A DNA stretch of 64,000 nucleotides from Azoarcus indigens. Lineage in GTDB: Bacteria; Pseudomonadota; Gammaproteobacteria; Burkholderiales; Rhodocyclaceae. The stretch is from NCBI RefSeq assembly GCF_004361735.1, contig NZ_SNVV01000018.1, positions 4,605 through 68,604 of the forward strand. The letters run 5' to 3'. The notes beneath the pieces were generated by a model, which saw nothing but the letters and a program-made list of their open reading frames with translations, had not been told where the DNA came from and searched no databases. Numbering within the stretch: the stretch's first letter is position 1; each line of letters opens with the position of its first letter. Shown here one piece after another: positions 9,406 through 16,714 of the stretch. The translations under genes and the position numbers were made by a program.

Positions 9406-10002
9406 TCAGCCGCTGACCGGCAGCGGAAACGCGGACTCGACCGCGACCGCGCTGCGCGGCCCGGCGAGCGGCCAGCGGAAGCGCAGGGCGGCATCCTCGA
9501 AGCGGTCCAGCGCCTCGTGCAGCCGGCTCTCGGCCTCGCCGGCGATGCGCAGTCCGTCCGGCGTGTATTCGAGCTGGCTGTCGGCGATGAACACGCCGTT
9601 CAGCACCACCCGTGCATCCAGCGCCGCCAGCACCGGCTTCAGCGCGTACTCCACCGCCAGGGTGTGGGCCACCGAGCCGCCGGTGACCACCGGCAGCACC
9701 ACCTTGCCGGCCAGGCCCTTCTGCGGCAGCAGGTCGAGGAAGGTCTTGAGCGCGCCGCTGTAGGCGGCCTTGTAGACCGGCGTGGAGATGACCAGCGCCT
9801 GGGCGCGTTCCACCTTGGCCAGCGCCGCCTGCAAGGCCTGCGTGTCGGCGCGGGCGAACAGCAGGTCCTCCGCCGGCAGATCGCGCACCGCCAGGCTGTC
9901 CACCCGCTCGCCGCTGCGGCCCAGGCGGGCGCCTATCCATTCCAGCAGCGCCCGCGAGCGCGAGGAGGCGGCCGGGCTGCCGGCCAGCGTCAGGATGCTC
10001 AT
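9406..10002 (-). CDS. ssuE: NAD(P)H-dependent FMN reductase SsuE
   Basis: Flavodoxin-like reductase of 198 residues that supplies FMNH2 to SsuD. It starts SILTLAGSPAASSRS, the phosphate-binding GSP segment of the NADPH-FMN reductase family, and has VISTPVYKAAYSGALKTFLD and LLPQKGLAGKVVLPVVTGGS, hallmarks of SsuE and the related MsuE. The ATG at 10002 has a strong GAGGAG. The gene begins only 10 bases after ssuF, whose stop overlaps this ribosome-site region, so the two are probably translationally linked. Length and position are normal for an ssu operon. Confidence 0.94.
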   Translation of the reverse strand: MSILTLAGSPAASSRSRALLEWIGARLGRSGERVDSLAVRDLPAEDLLFARADTQALQAALAKVERAQALVISTPVYKAAYSGALKTFLDLLPQKGLAGKVVLPVVTGGSVAHTLAVEYALKPVLAALDARVVLNGVFIADSQLEYTPDGLRIAGEAESRLHEALDRFEDAALRFRWPLAGPRSAVAVESAFPLPVSG

Positions 10003-10012
10003 GGCGTGCTCC

Positions 10013-10228
10013 TCAAACCTTGGCGATGGACACTTCGGTGGACTTCACCAGGGCGATCACCTCGCTGCCGAGCTGCAGTTGCAGCTCATCCACCGAGCGG
10101 GTGGTGATCACCGAGGTGACGAGGCCGTGCGGCGTCTCGACGTCGATCTCCGAAACCACCGGGCCGCGGATGATCTCCTTGATGCGGCCGCGGAACTGGT
10201 TGCGCACGTTGATGGACTGGATGGACAT
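10013..10228 (-). CDS. ssuF: Molybdopterin/oxyanion-binding SsuF (molbindin-like)
   Basis: Small protein of 71 residues with the single molbindin/TOBE fold: SIQSINVRNQFRGRIKEI, then SEIDVETPHGLVTSVITTRS and IALVKSTEVSIAKV. SsuF is known as a member of the ssu operon in Pseudomonas putida, where it is needed for use of some sulfonates and sulfate esters. An upstream ATG at 10369 is possible, but the one at 10228 has AAGGAG at correct spacing and starts the conserved domain. The sequence closely resembles the extra C-terminal domain of SsuB in this operon, so the cell makes the domain in both free and fused forms. Confidence 0.88.
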   Translation of the reverse strand: MSIQSINVRNQFRGRIKEIIRGPVVSEIDVETPHGLVTSVITTRSVDELQLQLGSEVIALVKSTEVSIAKV

Positions 10229-10396
10229 GAATGGCTCCTTGCGTGTCGGGGTGAATCCCGCGCCGCGTCCCTGCTTCCGGGCAGGGTGCGGGCGGCGTCG
10301 AGGTGTTGAAGCGGGATGCGGAAAAGGGAAAGCGGTGGGCAGACCGGGCGGGACCGCAGCTAGCGGCAATAGGGCGCGGATGAGCTGGCGCCGGGC

Positions 10397-10750
10397 CTAG
10401 TTCGCTTTGCCCTTGCGCTGCATCTCCACCGGGCAGCCGGCGGCGGCGCATTCGGTGGCGCCGGGCACGACACGGGCGAGCTTGTCGCGCATGTCCACCA
10501 GCGAATGGCGGCAATACACCACCGGCAGGCCGCGGCTGGCAGCCTGCCGGCGCACGCTGTACAGCAGGTCGTGGTTGATGCGGTCGCAGAGCACGACCAC
10601 CAGGCGGGTATCGATGGGAATCGGCCGGCGCTTGTCGCCCACATGGCGGCCCGACCAATGTTCGGTGCGGCTCACGCCCAGGTGCGCCGCCCGCTCAAGT
10701 TCCGCCCGGATGGCATCCACCCGGTCGGCTCCAACTACCAATGCCCTCAT
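10397..10750 (-). CDS. DUF2325 family protein
   Basis: Conserved hypothetical protein of 117 residues that begins MRALVVGADRVDAI and continues with a GRHVGDKRRPIPIDTRLVVV segment, then CDRINHDLLYSVRRQA and PVVYCRHS. This matches the DUF2325 pattern, a compact Rossmann-like fold of unknown function often found beside nitrogen and sulfur metabolism genes. GGGAGA precedes the ATG. It lies first in the minus-strand array, about 170 bases before ssuF, and so probably marks the promoter-proximal end of the ssu transcript. The C-terminal tail with ATECAAAGCPVEM is Cys-containing. No function is assigned. Confidence 0.8.
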   Translation of the reverse strand: MRALVVGADRVDAIRAELERAAHLGVSRTEHWSGRHVGDKRRPIPIDTRLVVVLCDRINHDLLYSVRRQAASRGLPVVYCRHSLVDMRDKLARVVPGATECAAAGCPVEMQRKGKAN

Positions 10751-10997
10751 TGTTTTCTCCCGAATCGCGGCTACCCGTTCCAGGTATTCCCTCGCGTCGT
10801 CGGGATAATTTGCAGAAGGCCTCTTATAACTTCCAATACTATTTTTTGCGTTGCTTATTCAGTCTCGCTGCAGAGCAACACAGGGGAGATCCGGTTGAAT
10901 GTCAGCAGCCACAGGCCTTCCAGGCACGCCTCCCTGCCTATGGCCGAGCGCCTGCACACCCCACCGCGGGCAGGCTGAAACCGGGCAGGCTGAAACA
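10751..10997 (-). promoter_or_regulatory. Likely promoter region of the ssu operon
   Basis: This gap separates the first gene of the minus-strand ssu array from the end of the next minus-strand gene. Around 10805-10870 it is strikingly AT-rich compared with the neighbouring genes, with runs of A/T and a TTATAA segment on the coding strand. Activation by a CysB/Cbl-type regulator would be expected from known ssu operons; a CysB-type gene exists at 53422. No specific operator is claimed. Confidence 0.45.
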
Positions 10998-12602
10998 CTA
11001 GGCGCCCACGGGATCGAAGCTGTCCGCCCGCGCCATTTCCCAGGAGCGTTCGTAGAAGCGCCCTTCCACCCTGCCCTCCAGCAGCTCGCCGGGCTTGAGG
11101 AAGGTGTGAAGCTGGGCGTAGAGGCGGATTTCGCTGGCGGACAGGCGCTGCACCAGGTGGTTGGCGTCCAGTTGGGCGGGATGGGTGAGGCCGGCGGCGG
11201 CCAGCATCTCGGCCAGCGCCTTCAGGGTGTTGCGGTGGAAGTTGAACACCCGCTCCGCCTTGTCCTCCACCACCAGCGCGCGCTGGCGCAGCTTGTCCTG
11301 GGTGGCGACGCCGGTGGGGCAGCGGTTGGTGTGGCAGGACTGGCTCTGGATGCAGCCGATGGCGAACATGAAGCCGCGCGCCGAGTTCGCCCAGTCCGCG
11401 CCGAAGGCCAGCGCGCGGGCGATGTCGAAGGCGCTGACGATCTTGCCGCTCGCACCAATCTTGATCTTGTCCCGCAGCCGCAGCCCGACCAGGGTGTTGT
11501 GCACGAAGAGCACGCCTTCGCGCATCGGCACGCCGAGGTGGTCGGTGAATTCCAGCGGCGCGGCGCCGGTGCCGCCCTCCTTGCCATCGACCACGATGAA
11601 GTCCGGCGTGATGCCGGCCTCCAGCATGGCCTTGGCGATGGCCATGAACTCCCAGCCGTGGCCCAGACAGAACTTGAAGCCGGTGGGCTTGCCGCCGGAG
11701 AGTTCGCGCAGGCGGGCGATGAACTGCAGCAACTCGATGGGCGTGGAGAAGGCGCTGTGGGCGGCCGGCGACACGCAGTCCTCGTCCATGGACACGCCGC
11801 GGGTGGCGGCGATTTCCGGGGTGATCTTCTTCTTCGGCAGGATGCCGCCGTGGCCGGGCTTGGCGCCCTGGCTGAGCTTGATCTCCACCATCTTCACCTG
11901 CGGATCGCGCGCCTGGCGGGCGAAGGCCTCCGGGTCGAAGCTGCCGTCCGGCTTGCGGCAGCCGAAATAGCCGCTGCCCAGCTCCCAGATCAGGTCGCCG
12001 CCGTGCTCACGGTGATAGGGGCTGATGCTGCCCTCGCCGGTGTCGTGAGCGAAGCCGCCCAGGCGCGCGCCCTTGTTCAGCGCGCGGATGGCGTTGGCGC
12101 TGAGCGAGCCGAAGCTCATCGCCGAAATGTTGAAGATGGAGGCCGAGTAAGGCTGGCTGCACTGCGGCCCGCCGATGGCGACGCGGAACGCCGCCGGATC
12201 GCGCGGCGGCGCCGGCCGTATCGAGTGGTTGATGAACTCGAAGTGGTTGTCATAGACATCCACCAGCGTGCCGAAGGGCTTGTCCGCGCCCTCGTTCTTC
12301 GCCCGCGCATATACCAGCGAGCGCTGGGCGCGGGAGAAAGGCAGCTGCTCCCGGTCCGCCTCCAGCAGGTACTGGCGGATCTCCGGCCGTATCGCCTCCA
12401 TCAGGTAGCGGATGTTGCCCAGCACCGGGTAGTTGCGCCGTACCGCGTGGCGCTTCTGCAGCAAGTCCCATACCCCCACCAGGCTCAGCAAGGCGCTGGC
12501 GAGGGCGAAGGGCCACAGCCAGTCGTGCTGCAGGAAGGGCACGCAGGCCAGGGTGAACAGCACACAGCAGGCGAAGAAGGCATAACGGCTGAGCAAGGAC
12601 AT
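10998..12602 (-). CDS. FMN-binding glutamate synthase family protein (GltB-domain oxidoreductase)
   Basis: Membrane-anchored protein of 534 residues. Two hydrophobic segments lie within the first 45 residues, followed by the FMN-binding barrel of the glutamate synthase large subunit family. Visible landmarks are AMSFGSLSANAIRALNKGA, SQGAKPGHGGILP, FIVVDGKEGGTGAAP and the iron-sulfur cluster motif GCIQSQSCHTNRCPTG with three cysteines. It lacks the amidotransferase domain of true glutamate synthase, so it is not expected to make glutamate from glutamine alone. Family members of this stand-alone type have no settled function. The ATG at 12602 has GGGAG upstream and starts directly before the first helix. 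It is divergent from the ABC operon starting at 12994. Confidence 0.88.
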   Translation of the reverse strand: MSLLSRYAFFACCVLFTLACVPFLQHDWLWPFALASALLSLVGVWDLLQKRHAVRRNYPVLGNIRYLMEAIRPEIRQYLLEADREQLPFSRAQRSLVYARAKNEGADKPFGTLVDVYDNHFEFINHSIRPAPPRDPAAFRVAIGGPQCSQPYSASIFNISAMSFGSLSANAIRALNKGARLGGFAHDTGEGSISPYHREHGGDLIWELGSGYFGCRKPDGSFDPEAFARQARDPQVKMVEIKLSQGAKPGHGGILPKKKITPEIAATRGVSMDEDCVSPAAHSAFSTPIELLQFIARLRELSGGKPTGFKFCLGHGWEFMAIAKAMLEAGITPDFIVVDGKEGGTGAAPLEFTDHLGVPMREGVLFVHNTLVGLRLRDKIKIGASGKIVSAFDIARALAFGADWANSARGFMFAIGCIQSQSCHTNRCPTGVATQDKLRQRALVVEDKAERVFNFHRNTLKALAEMLAAAGLTHPAQLDANHLVQRLSASEIRLYAQLHTFLKPGELLEGRVEGRFYERSWEMARADSFDPVGA

Positions 12603-12993
12603 CGACGGCTCCCGGAGGCGGCAAGGCAGTGCAGCGAATAGTAGCCGCCGCGCGAGCCACGCATCCGGACGCCGTGCAGGCAGGCGCCCCCGCAGGCGCC
12701 GGGCGGAAGTGATGCGGCGCGTCATCCCCGGCCGCGCGCCGGCAAGCCCCTCTACGGCGCTCCCCCTCATCCGGCCTATACGGATGGCATGAAAGGGCGC
12801 GGCATCCTGTCTGCCAGCGTGGAGATCCACTGCTGGCGCGGCTTTCGGTACCCTTCCCCCATATTGCCAATAGTGATTAAGAACACATTTATTATTATTT
12901 CAGCCGTCAAACTTCCGCACTAAACTCCCGACCTTTTCGCGCCTGTTCCATTGGGGAACATGCGGCGAGACAGCAAAAACCAAGGGAGCAAGC
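12603..12993. promoter_or_regulatory. Divergent promoter region
   Basis: A gap of 391 bases between the minus-strand glutamate-synthase-like gene and the plus-strand ABC operon. The part at about 12860-12930 is AT-rich, including a stretch of mixed T/A around 12888-12900, which suits promoters in a GC-rich genome. A perfect inverted repeat follows at 12944-12960. The remainder shows no gene. Confidence 0.5.
12944..12960 (+). promoter_or_regulatory. Inverted repeat, possible operator of the second ABC operon
   Basis: TGTTCC, five spacer bases, then GGAACA form a perfect 6-base inverted repeat. It lies 33 bases before the ATG at 12994 and just downstream of the AT-rich promoter-like segment, a position that suits a repressor site. 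The cognate regulator is unknown. Confidence 0.3.
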
Positions 12994-14031
12994 ATGCAAA
13001 GCGGACACCGCACCGGACAACGCCTACGCGCCGGCCTCGCCGGCCTCATCCTCGCCCTCGCCGCCGGCAGCGCGCTGGCCGAATCGCTGAAGGTGGGCTA
13101 TCTGCCGGTCACCGGCCACGCCAAGTTCTTCGTCGCCAAGGAACAGGGCTTCTTCAAGGAAGAGGGCCTGGACGTGGAGTTGGTGGAATTCGTGAACTCC
13201 GCCGACGGCCTCAACGCGGTGGTGGCCAACAAGCTGGACGTGGGCGCCTTCGGCACCGCCGCCCCGCTGGTGCATTACGCCCGCGGCTCCGAGCTGAAGA
13301 TCATCGGCGGCATCATGGGTGAAGACGCCGCCATCATCGTCAAGCCGGAAAACGCCGGCACGATCAAGACCGTGGCCGACCTGCGCGGCAAGAAGATCGC
13401 CACCATCCGCCTCGCCACCGGCGACGCGGTGCTGCGCGCGGCGCTGAAGGACGAGAAGCTGAACTGGAAGAACGACGTCCAGATCTTCGAATTGAAGAAC
13501 CCGCCGGCGGTGCTGGAAGCGGTGAAGTCCGGCCAGGTGGACGCCGGCGTGGTGTGGGGTCCGCATGACATCCGCGCCGAACGCCAGGGCCTGAAGGTCG
13601 TCATCCGCTCCTCCGACGTGCAGCCGGGCCACCCCTGCTGCCGCCTGGTGGTGAAGTCCGACCGCGCGGCCAAGGGCGACACCTGGGACCGCTTCCTGCG
13701 CGCCATCCTGAAGGCGGAGAAGTTCGCCGCCCAGAACCGCAAGGAAACCATCGACTCCATCCAGAAGTACGTGAAGCTGGACCGCGACATCCTGGAACAG
13801 GGCTACTACTCCCCGCACCTGGACCAGACCAGCGACCCCAACGTGAAGGGCACGCAGAAGTTCTGGACCACGCTGGTCGAAGCCGAATTCGTCGATGGCA
13901 CCCGTCCGCTGGAACCCATCTTCGAAACCGGCCCCTACCACCGCGCGCTGGAAAAGCTGGCCAAGGAAAACCCCAAGGATCCGTACTGGAAGGAAAAGCT
14001 CCAGGCGGAGAAGGCCAGGAACGTTCTGTGA
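12994..14031 (+). CDS. ABC transporter substrate-binding protein (SsuA/NrtA/TauA superfamily), substrate unknown
   Basis: Periplasmic binding protein of 345 residues. A signal peptide ends near ALA/ESL, and the mature part opens LKVGYLPVTGHAKFFVAKEQ. Other landmarks are NKLDVGAFGTAAPLVHYARG and SGQVDAGVVWGPHDIRAE. The family takes up nitrate, sulfonates, taurine, thiamine precursors or aromatic acids; this member is not close to the two SsuA proteins nearby, and a distinctive Cys pair (GHPCCRLVV) is present. GGGAG precedes the ATG. Its stop overlaps the GTG start of the ATPase gene by four bases, so the two are cotranslated. The downstream CoA-ligase-like gene hints at an organic acid substrate, which is inference. 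Confidence 0.9.
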   Translation: MQSGHRTGQRLRAGLAGLILALAAGSALAESLKVGYLPVTGHAKFFVAKEQGFFKEEGLDVELVEFVNSADGLNAVVANKLDVGAFGTAAPLVHYARGSELKIIGGIMGEDAAIIVKPENAGTIKTVADLRGKKIATIRLATGDAVLRAALKDEKLNWKNDVQIFELKNPPAVLEAVKSGQVDAGVVWGPHDIRAERQGLKVVIRSSDVQPGHPCCRLVVKSDRAAKGDTWDRFLRAILKAEKFAAQNRKETIDSIQKYVKLDRDILEQGYYSPHLDQTSDPNVKGTQKFWTTLVEAEFVDGTRPLEPIFETGPYHRALEKLAKENPKDPYWKEKLQAEKARNVL

Positions 14032-14834
14032 GCACCCGCGGCGGACACGGCGGCAACGACCTGCAGGTGAATGGGCTGGCCTTCGCCTACGGTGAGCAGC
14101 TCATCCTGCAGGGCATAGACCTGACGGTGGCGGGCGGCGAGTTCGTCGCCCTGCTCGGCCCCAGCGGCTCCGGCAAGTCCACGCTGCTGCGGCTGCTGGC
14201 CGGGCTGGAGAAGCCCGCTCGCGGCCGCATCAGTGCCGGCGGCCATGAGGTCGCCGGGCCGGGTCCGGACCGCGCGGTGGTCTTCCAGAACTACTCGCTG
14301 TTCCCCTGGATGACGGTGGGCGACAACGTCGCCGAGGCGGTCGCCAAGGCCCATCCCAAGCTGGACCGCGCCGAGCGCCGCCGCCGCGCCTGGGAGCAAC
14401 TGGACCGCGTCGGCCTCGGCGAGGCCGCCGCCCGTCATCCTTTCGAACTCTCCGGCGGCATGCAGCAGCGCGCCGCCATTGCCCGCGCGCTGGCGCTGGA
14501 GTCGCCCTTCCTGCTGATGGACGAGCCCTTCGGCGCGCTGGACCCGGTGAACCGCGCCCGCCTGCAGGATCTGCTGGTGGAAGTGTGGGAGCGCGGCCAG
14601 CCCCGGCGCACGGTGATCTTCGTCACCCACGATGTGGACGAGGCCCTGCTGCTGGCCGACCGCGTGGTGGTGATGGGCGCTTCGCCCGGCCGCATCATCG
14701 CCGAGCACACGGTGCCCTTCCCGCGCCCGCGCCGCCGCGCCGCCCTGCTGGGCGACGACAGCTTCCACGCCTTGCGTGAACGCATCACCGACGCGCTGGA
14801 CGCCGACACCCTGGCCCATCTGGACCCGGCATGA
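14028..14834 (+). CDS. ABC transporter ATPase (SsuB/NrtD/TauB type)
   Basis: ATPase of 268 residues with Walker A GPSGSGKST (about 44-52), the Q-loop near VFQNYSLFPWMTV, the signature LSGGM, Walker [13 protein letters not shown] and the switch histidine in VTHDVDEALLLADR. This pattern is typical of importers for nitrate, sulfonate and taurine. The start is a GTG overlapping the previous stop (GTGA). It has no SsuF-like tail, unlike the SsuB encoded at 4009-5013. Its own stop overlaps an ATG that opens a small frame leading into the permease gene. Confidence 0.93.
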   Translation: MSTRGGHGGNDLQVNGLAFAYGEQLILQGIDLTVAGGEFVALLGPSGSGKSTLLRLLAGLEKPARGRISAGGHEVAGPGPDRAVVFQNYSLFPWMTVGDNVAEAVAKAHPKLDRAERRRRAWEQLDRVGLGEAAARHPFELSGGMQQRAAIARALALESPFLLMDEPFGALDPVNRARLQDLLVEVWERGQPRRTVIFVTHDVDEALLLADRVVVMGASPGRIIAEHTVPFPRPRRRAALLGDDSFHALRERITDALDADTLAHLDPA

Positions 14835-15010
14835 GCACCTGCCGCGCCGCCCCCTCCGAGCAGCACCGCGCCCTTCCCGGCCGCGGCGCTGTACGGCAGG
14901 CACGGCCCGCGGCCCCGTTTCACCCCGGCCGGCAGCTCCGGCCACCCGTTTTCACGCCGCTGGCGGCCCACCCGGCGGCCATCGCAGCTGTTGCAGCCAA
15001 GGAGTACTGA
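14831..15010 (+). CDS. Possible small coupled reading frame between ATPase and permease genes
   Basis: An ATG at 14831 overlaps the ATPase stop (ATGA) and opens a frame of 59 codons. Its TGA at 15008 directly abuts the permease ATG at 15011. The predicted peptide is rich in Ala, Pro and Arg (STCRAAPSEQHRALPGRG at the start, AAVAAKEY at the end), with no membrane segment or known motif. The AAGGAG ribosome site of the permease lies within its last codons. It may act only to carry ribosomes across the gap, or it may be chance. Confidence 0.3.
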   Translation: MSTCRAAPSEQHRALPGRGAVRQARPAAPFHPGRQLRPPVFTPLAAHPAAIAAVAAKEY

Positions 15011-15820
15011 ATGTCATCCGAGCAGAACACGCTCGCCGCCCCGGCCCAATCGGACGCTGCCGCCCAGGCGCGCAAGCGTGCCCCCTTCGCCTGGGAACCC
15101 TTGCTGCTGGCCGCCGTGCTGCTTGTTGCCTGGCAGCTGATAGGCGCTTCTCTCGCCGGCCAGGGCAACCCCCTGCTGCCGACGCCGGCCATCGTCTTCG
15201 ACGCCTTGTGGCAGTCGCTGCCGGAACTGGGCCGCGGCACCGTGTCCTCCTTCCTGATCCTGATTCCCGGTTTCGGCCTCGCCCTGGTGCTGGGGGTGGC
15301 ACTGGGCCTGCTGTGCGGCACCACGCCGCGGCTGGCGCGCGCCTTCTTCCCTTTCGCCAAGGTGGCGGCGCCTATCCCGCCCACGGTGTTCATCCCCTAC
15401 GCCATCGCGGTGCTGCCGACCTTCCACCTGTCGGCCACCTTTGTCGTCTTCCTCGGCGCCTTCTGGCCCATCTTCCAGAACGCCGCCGCCGGCGCGCTGG
15501 CAGTGGAAGGCCGCCACCGCGACAACGCCCGCGTGCTCGGCTTCTCCCGCCTGGAAACCCTGCGCAAGGTGGTGTTCCCGGCCGCGCTGCCGCACATCTT
15601 CTCCGGCATGGCGGTGGGCCTGGGCTTCTCCTTCATCCTGCTCACCGTGGCCGAGCTGTTCGGCGCCAACGCCGGCCTGGGCCGCTTCGTGCAGTACTAC
15701 GCCGACTTCGCCGACTACCCGCGCATGGTGGCCGGCATCCTCTACACCGGCGCGGTCACCTGGGCGGTCATGAGCCTGCTCGATGCCCTGCGCCACCGCG
15801 CCCTGTTCTGGCTGAGGTAA
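15011..15820 (+). CDS. ABC transporter permease (SsuC/TauC/NrtB type)
   Basis: Inner-membrane permease of 269 residues. After a polar N-terminus of about 30 residues come roughly six hydrophobic segments, including LLLAAVLLVAWQLIGASLAG and GLALVLGVALGLLCG. The cytoplasmic coupling loop HRDNARVLGFSRLETLRKVV and the segment LLTVAELFGANAGLGRFVQ are family hallmarks. AAGGAG lies just before the ATG. It completes the SBP-ATPase-permease set that begins at 12994. The thioredoxin-like gene starts eight bases after its stop, so both are probably in the same transcript. Confidence 0.92.
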   Translation: MSSEQNTLAAPAQSDAAAQARKRAPFAWEPLLLAAVLLVAWQLIGASLAGQGNPLLPTPAIVFDALWQSLPELGRGTVSSFLILIPGFGLALVLGVALGLLCGTTPRLARAFFPFAKVAAPIPPTVFIPYAIAVLPTFHLSATFVVFLGAFWPIFQNAAAGALAVEGRHRDNARVLGFSRLETLRKVVFPAALPHIFSGMAVGLGFSFILLTVAELFGANAGLGRFVQYYADFADYPRMVAGILYTGAVTWAVMSLLDALRHRALFWLR

Positions 15821-15827
15821 GAAGGTC

Positions 15828-16529
15828 ATGAGCTCCCCCAAGCCTCCCCGCAACACCTTCGCCGACCCCACCGTGCCGGAGTTGCCGCCGGAGCGCCCGG
15901 AGCTCATTCCCGGCGAGCCGCTGCCCCTGCCGCCCGGCCTGCAGGCCGGCCGCGAAACCCTGCTCGGCCGCGGCCTGTGGATAGGGCTGGTCGGCGTCGC
16001 CCTGCTGCTGGCCTTCCTGTTGTTCGGCGAAAGTGGCGCGCATGCCGGCGGCTCCGCGCCGGCTACCGCCACCAAGGCGCATGGCGACGGCTTCTTCCCC
16101 GGCACCGCCGACCTCTCCGCCGCGCTCGCCGAGGCCCGCAAGCAGGGCCGCAAGGGCGTGGCGGTGCTGTACGAAATGAATGGCTGCGGCGAATGCGCCA
16201 AGCTGCGCGCCACCACGCTGCAGGACGCCGCCCTGCGCCAGGACTTCCGCCGCAGCTTCGTCGCCGTCTCGCTGATGGCGGACGAACCCGGCGCCCTCAC
16301 CAACTTCGAAGGCCAGGCCACCACCCTTGCCGGCTTCGCCCGCGACGAGCGGGTATTCGCCCTGCCGACCCTGGTGTTCTACGACCTCGACGGCCTGCCG
16401 GTCGCCCGCCAGACCGGCAGCGCGCTCTCCGTCGCCGAATGGCGTCAGCTGACGCGCTATGTCGCCGAAGCCGGCTACGAGGAAGCGCCCTTCCCCGTCT
16501 GGCAGGCCGCCCACGGCAAGGGCGGCTGA
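15828..16529 (+). CDS. Membrane-anchored thioredoxin-fold protein (CGEC motif)
   Basis: Protein of 233 residues. It has a Pro-rich cytoplasmic N-terminus of about 48 residues, one membrane helix (about 49-67) and a thioredoxin-like domain. The redox motif CGEC sits at 120-123 within YEMNGCGECAKLRATTL, and the cis-proline region reads FALPTLVFYDLDG. This resembles SoxW/DsbD-C-type proteins that work in the periplasm on disulfides or thiols. Being the fourth gene of an ABC importer operon is uncommon. A role in keeping a thiol, or a Cys-containing binding protein such as the CC pair in the product of 12994-14031, reduced would fit, but this is inference. Confidence 0.82.
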   Translation: MSSPKPPRNTFADPTVPELPPERPELIPGEPLPLPPGLQAGRETLLGRGLWIGLVGVALLLAFLLFGESGAHAGGSAPATATKAHGDGFFPGTADLSAALAEARKQGRKGVAVLYEMNGCGECAKLRATTLQDAALRQDFRRSFVAVSLMADEPGALTNFEGQATTLAGFARDERVFALPTLVFYDLDGLPVARQTGSALSVAEWRQLTRYVAEAGYEEAPFPVWQAAHGKGG

Positions 16530-16575
16530 AGGCAGCCATCGCCTGATTCCAGGACGGCGGCAGCGCGGCAGATCC

Positions 16576-16602
16576 AGCGCCCGCCGCCGCAGACCGGGCG
16601 CT
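16576..16602 (+). terminator. Hairpin between thioredoxin-like and ligase genes
   Basis: AGCGCCCG at 16576-16583 pairs perfectly with CGGGCGCT at 16595-16602 across an 11-base loop. No T-run follows, so it may be an attenuating or mRNA-stabilising stem rather than an intrinsic terminator. It leaves open whether the ligase gene has its own promoter in this 185-base gap. Confidence 0.35.
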
Positions 16603-16714
16603 ACAGCCCGGCCAGACATCACCCCAGCACCGGCGCTCCCGGCCGGAATCCGCATGCGCGTCCGGTCGCAGGCCGGCACGCATCCAGCCGCCTTACCCCT
16701 TTCCTTTCCCGACC

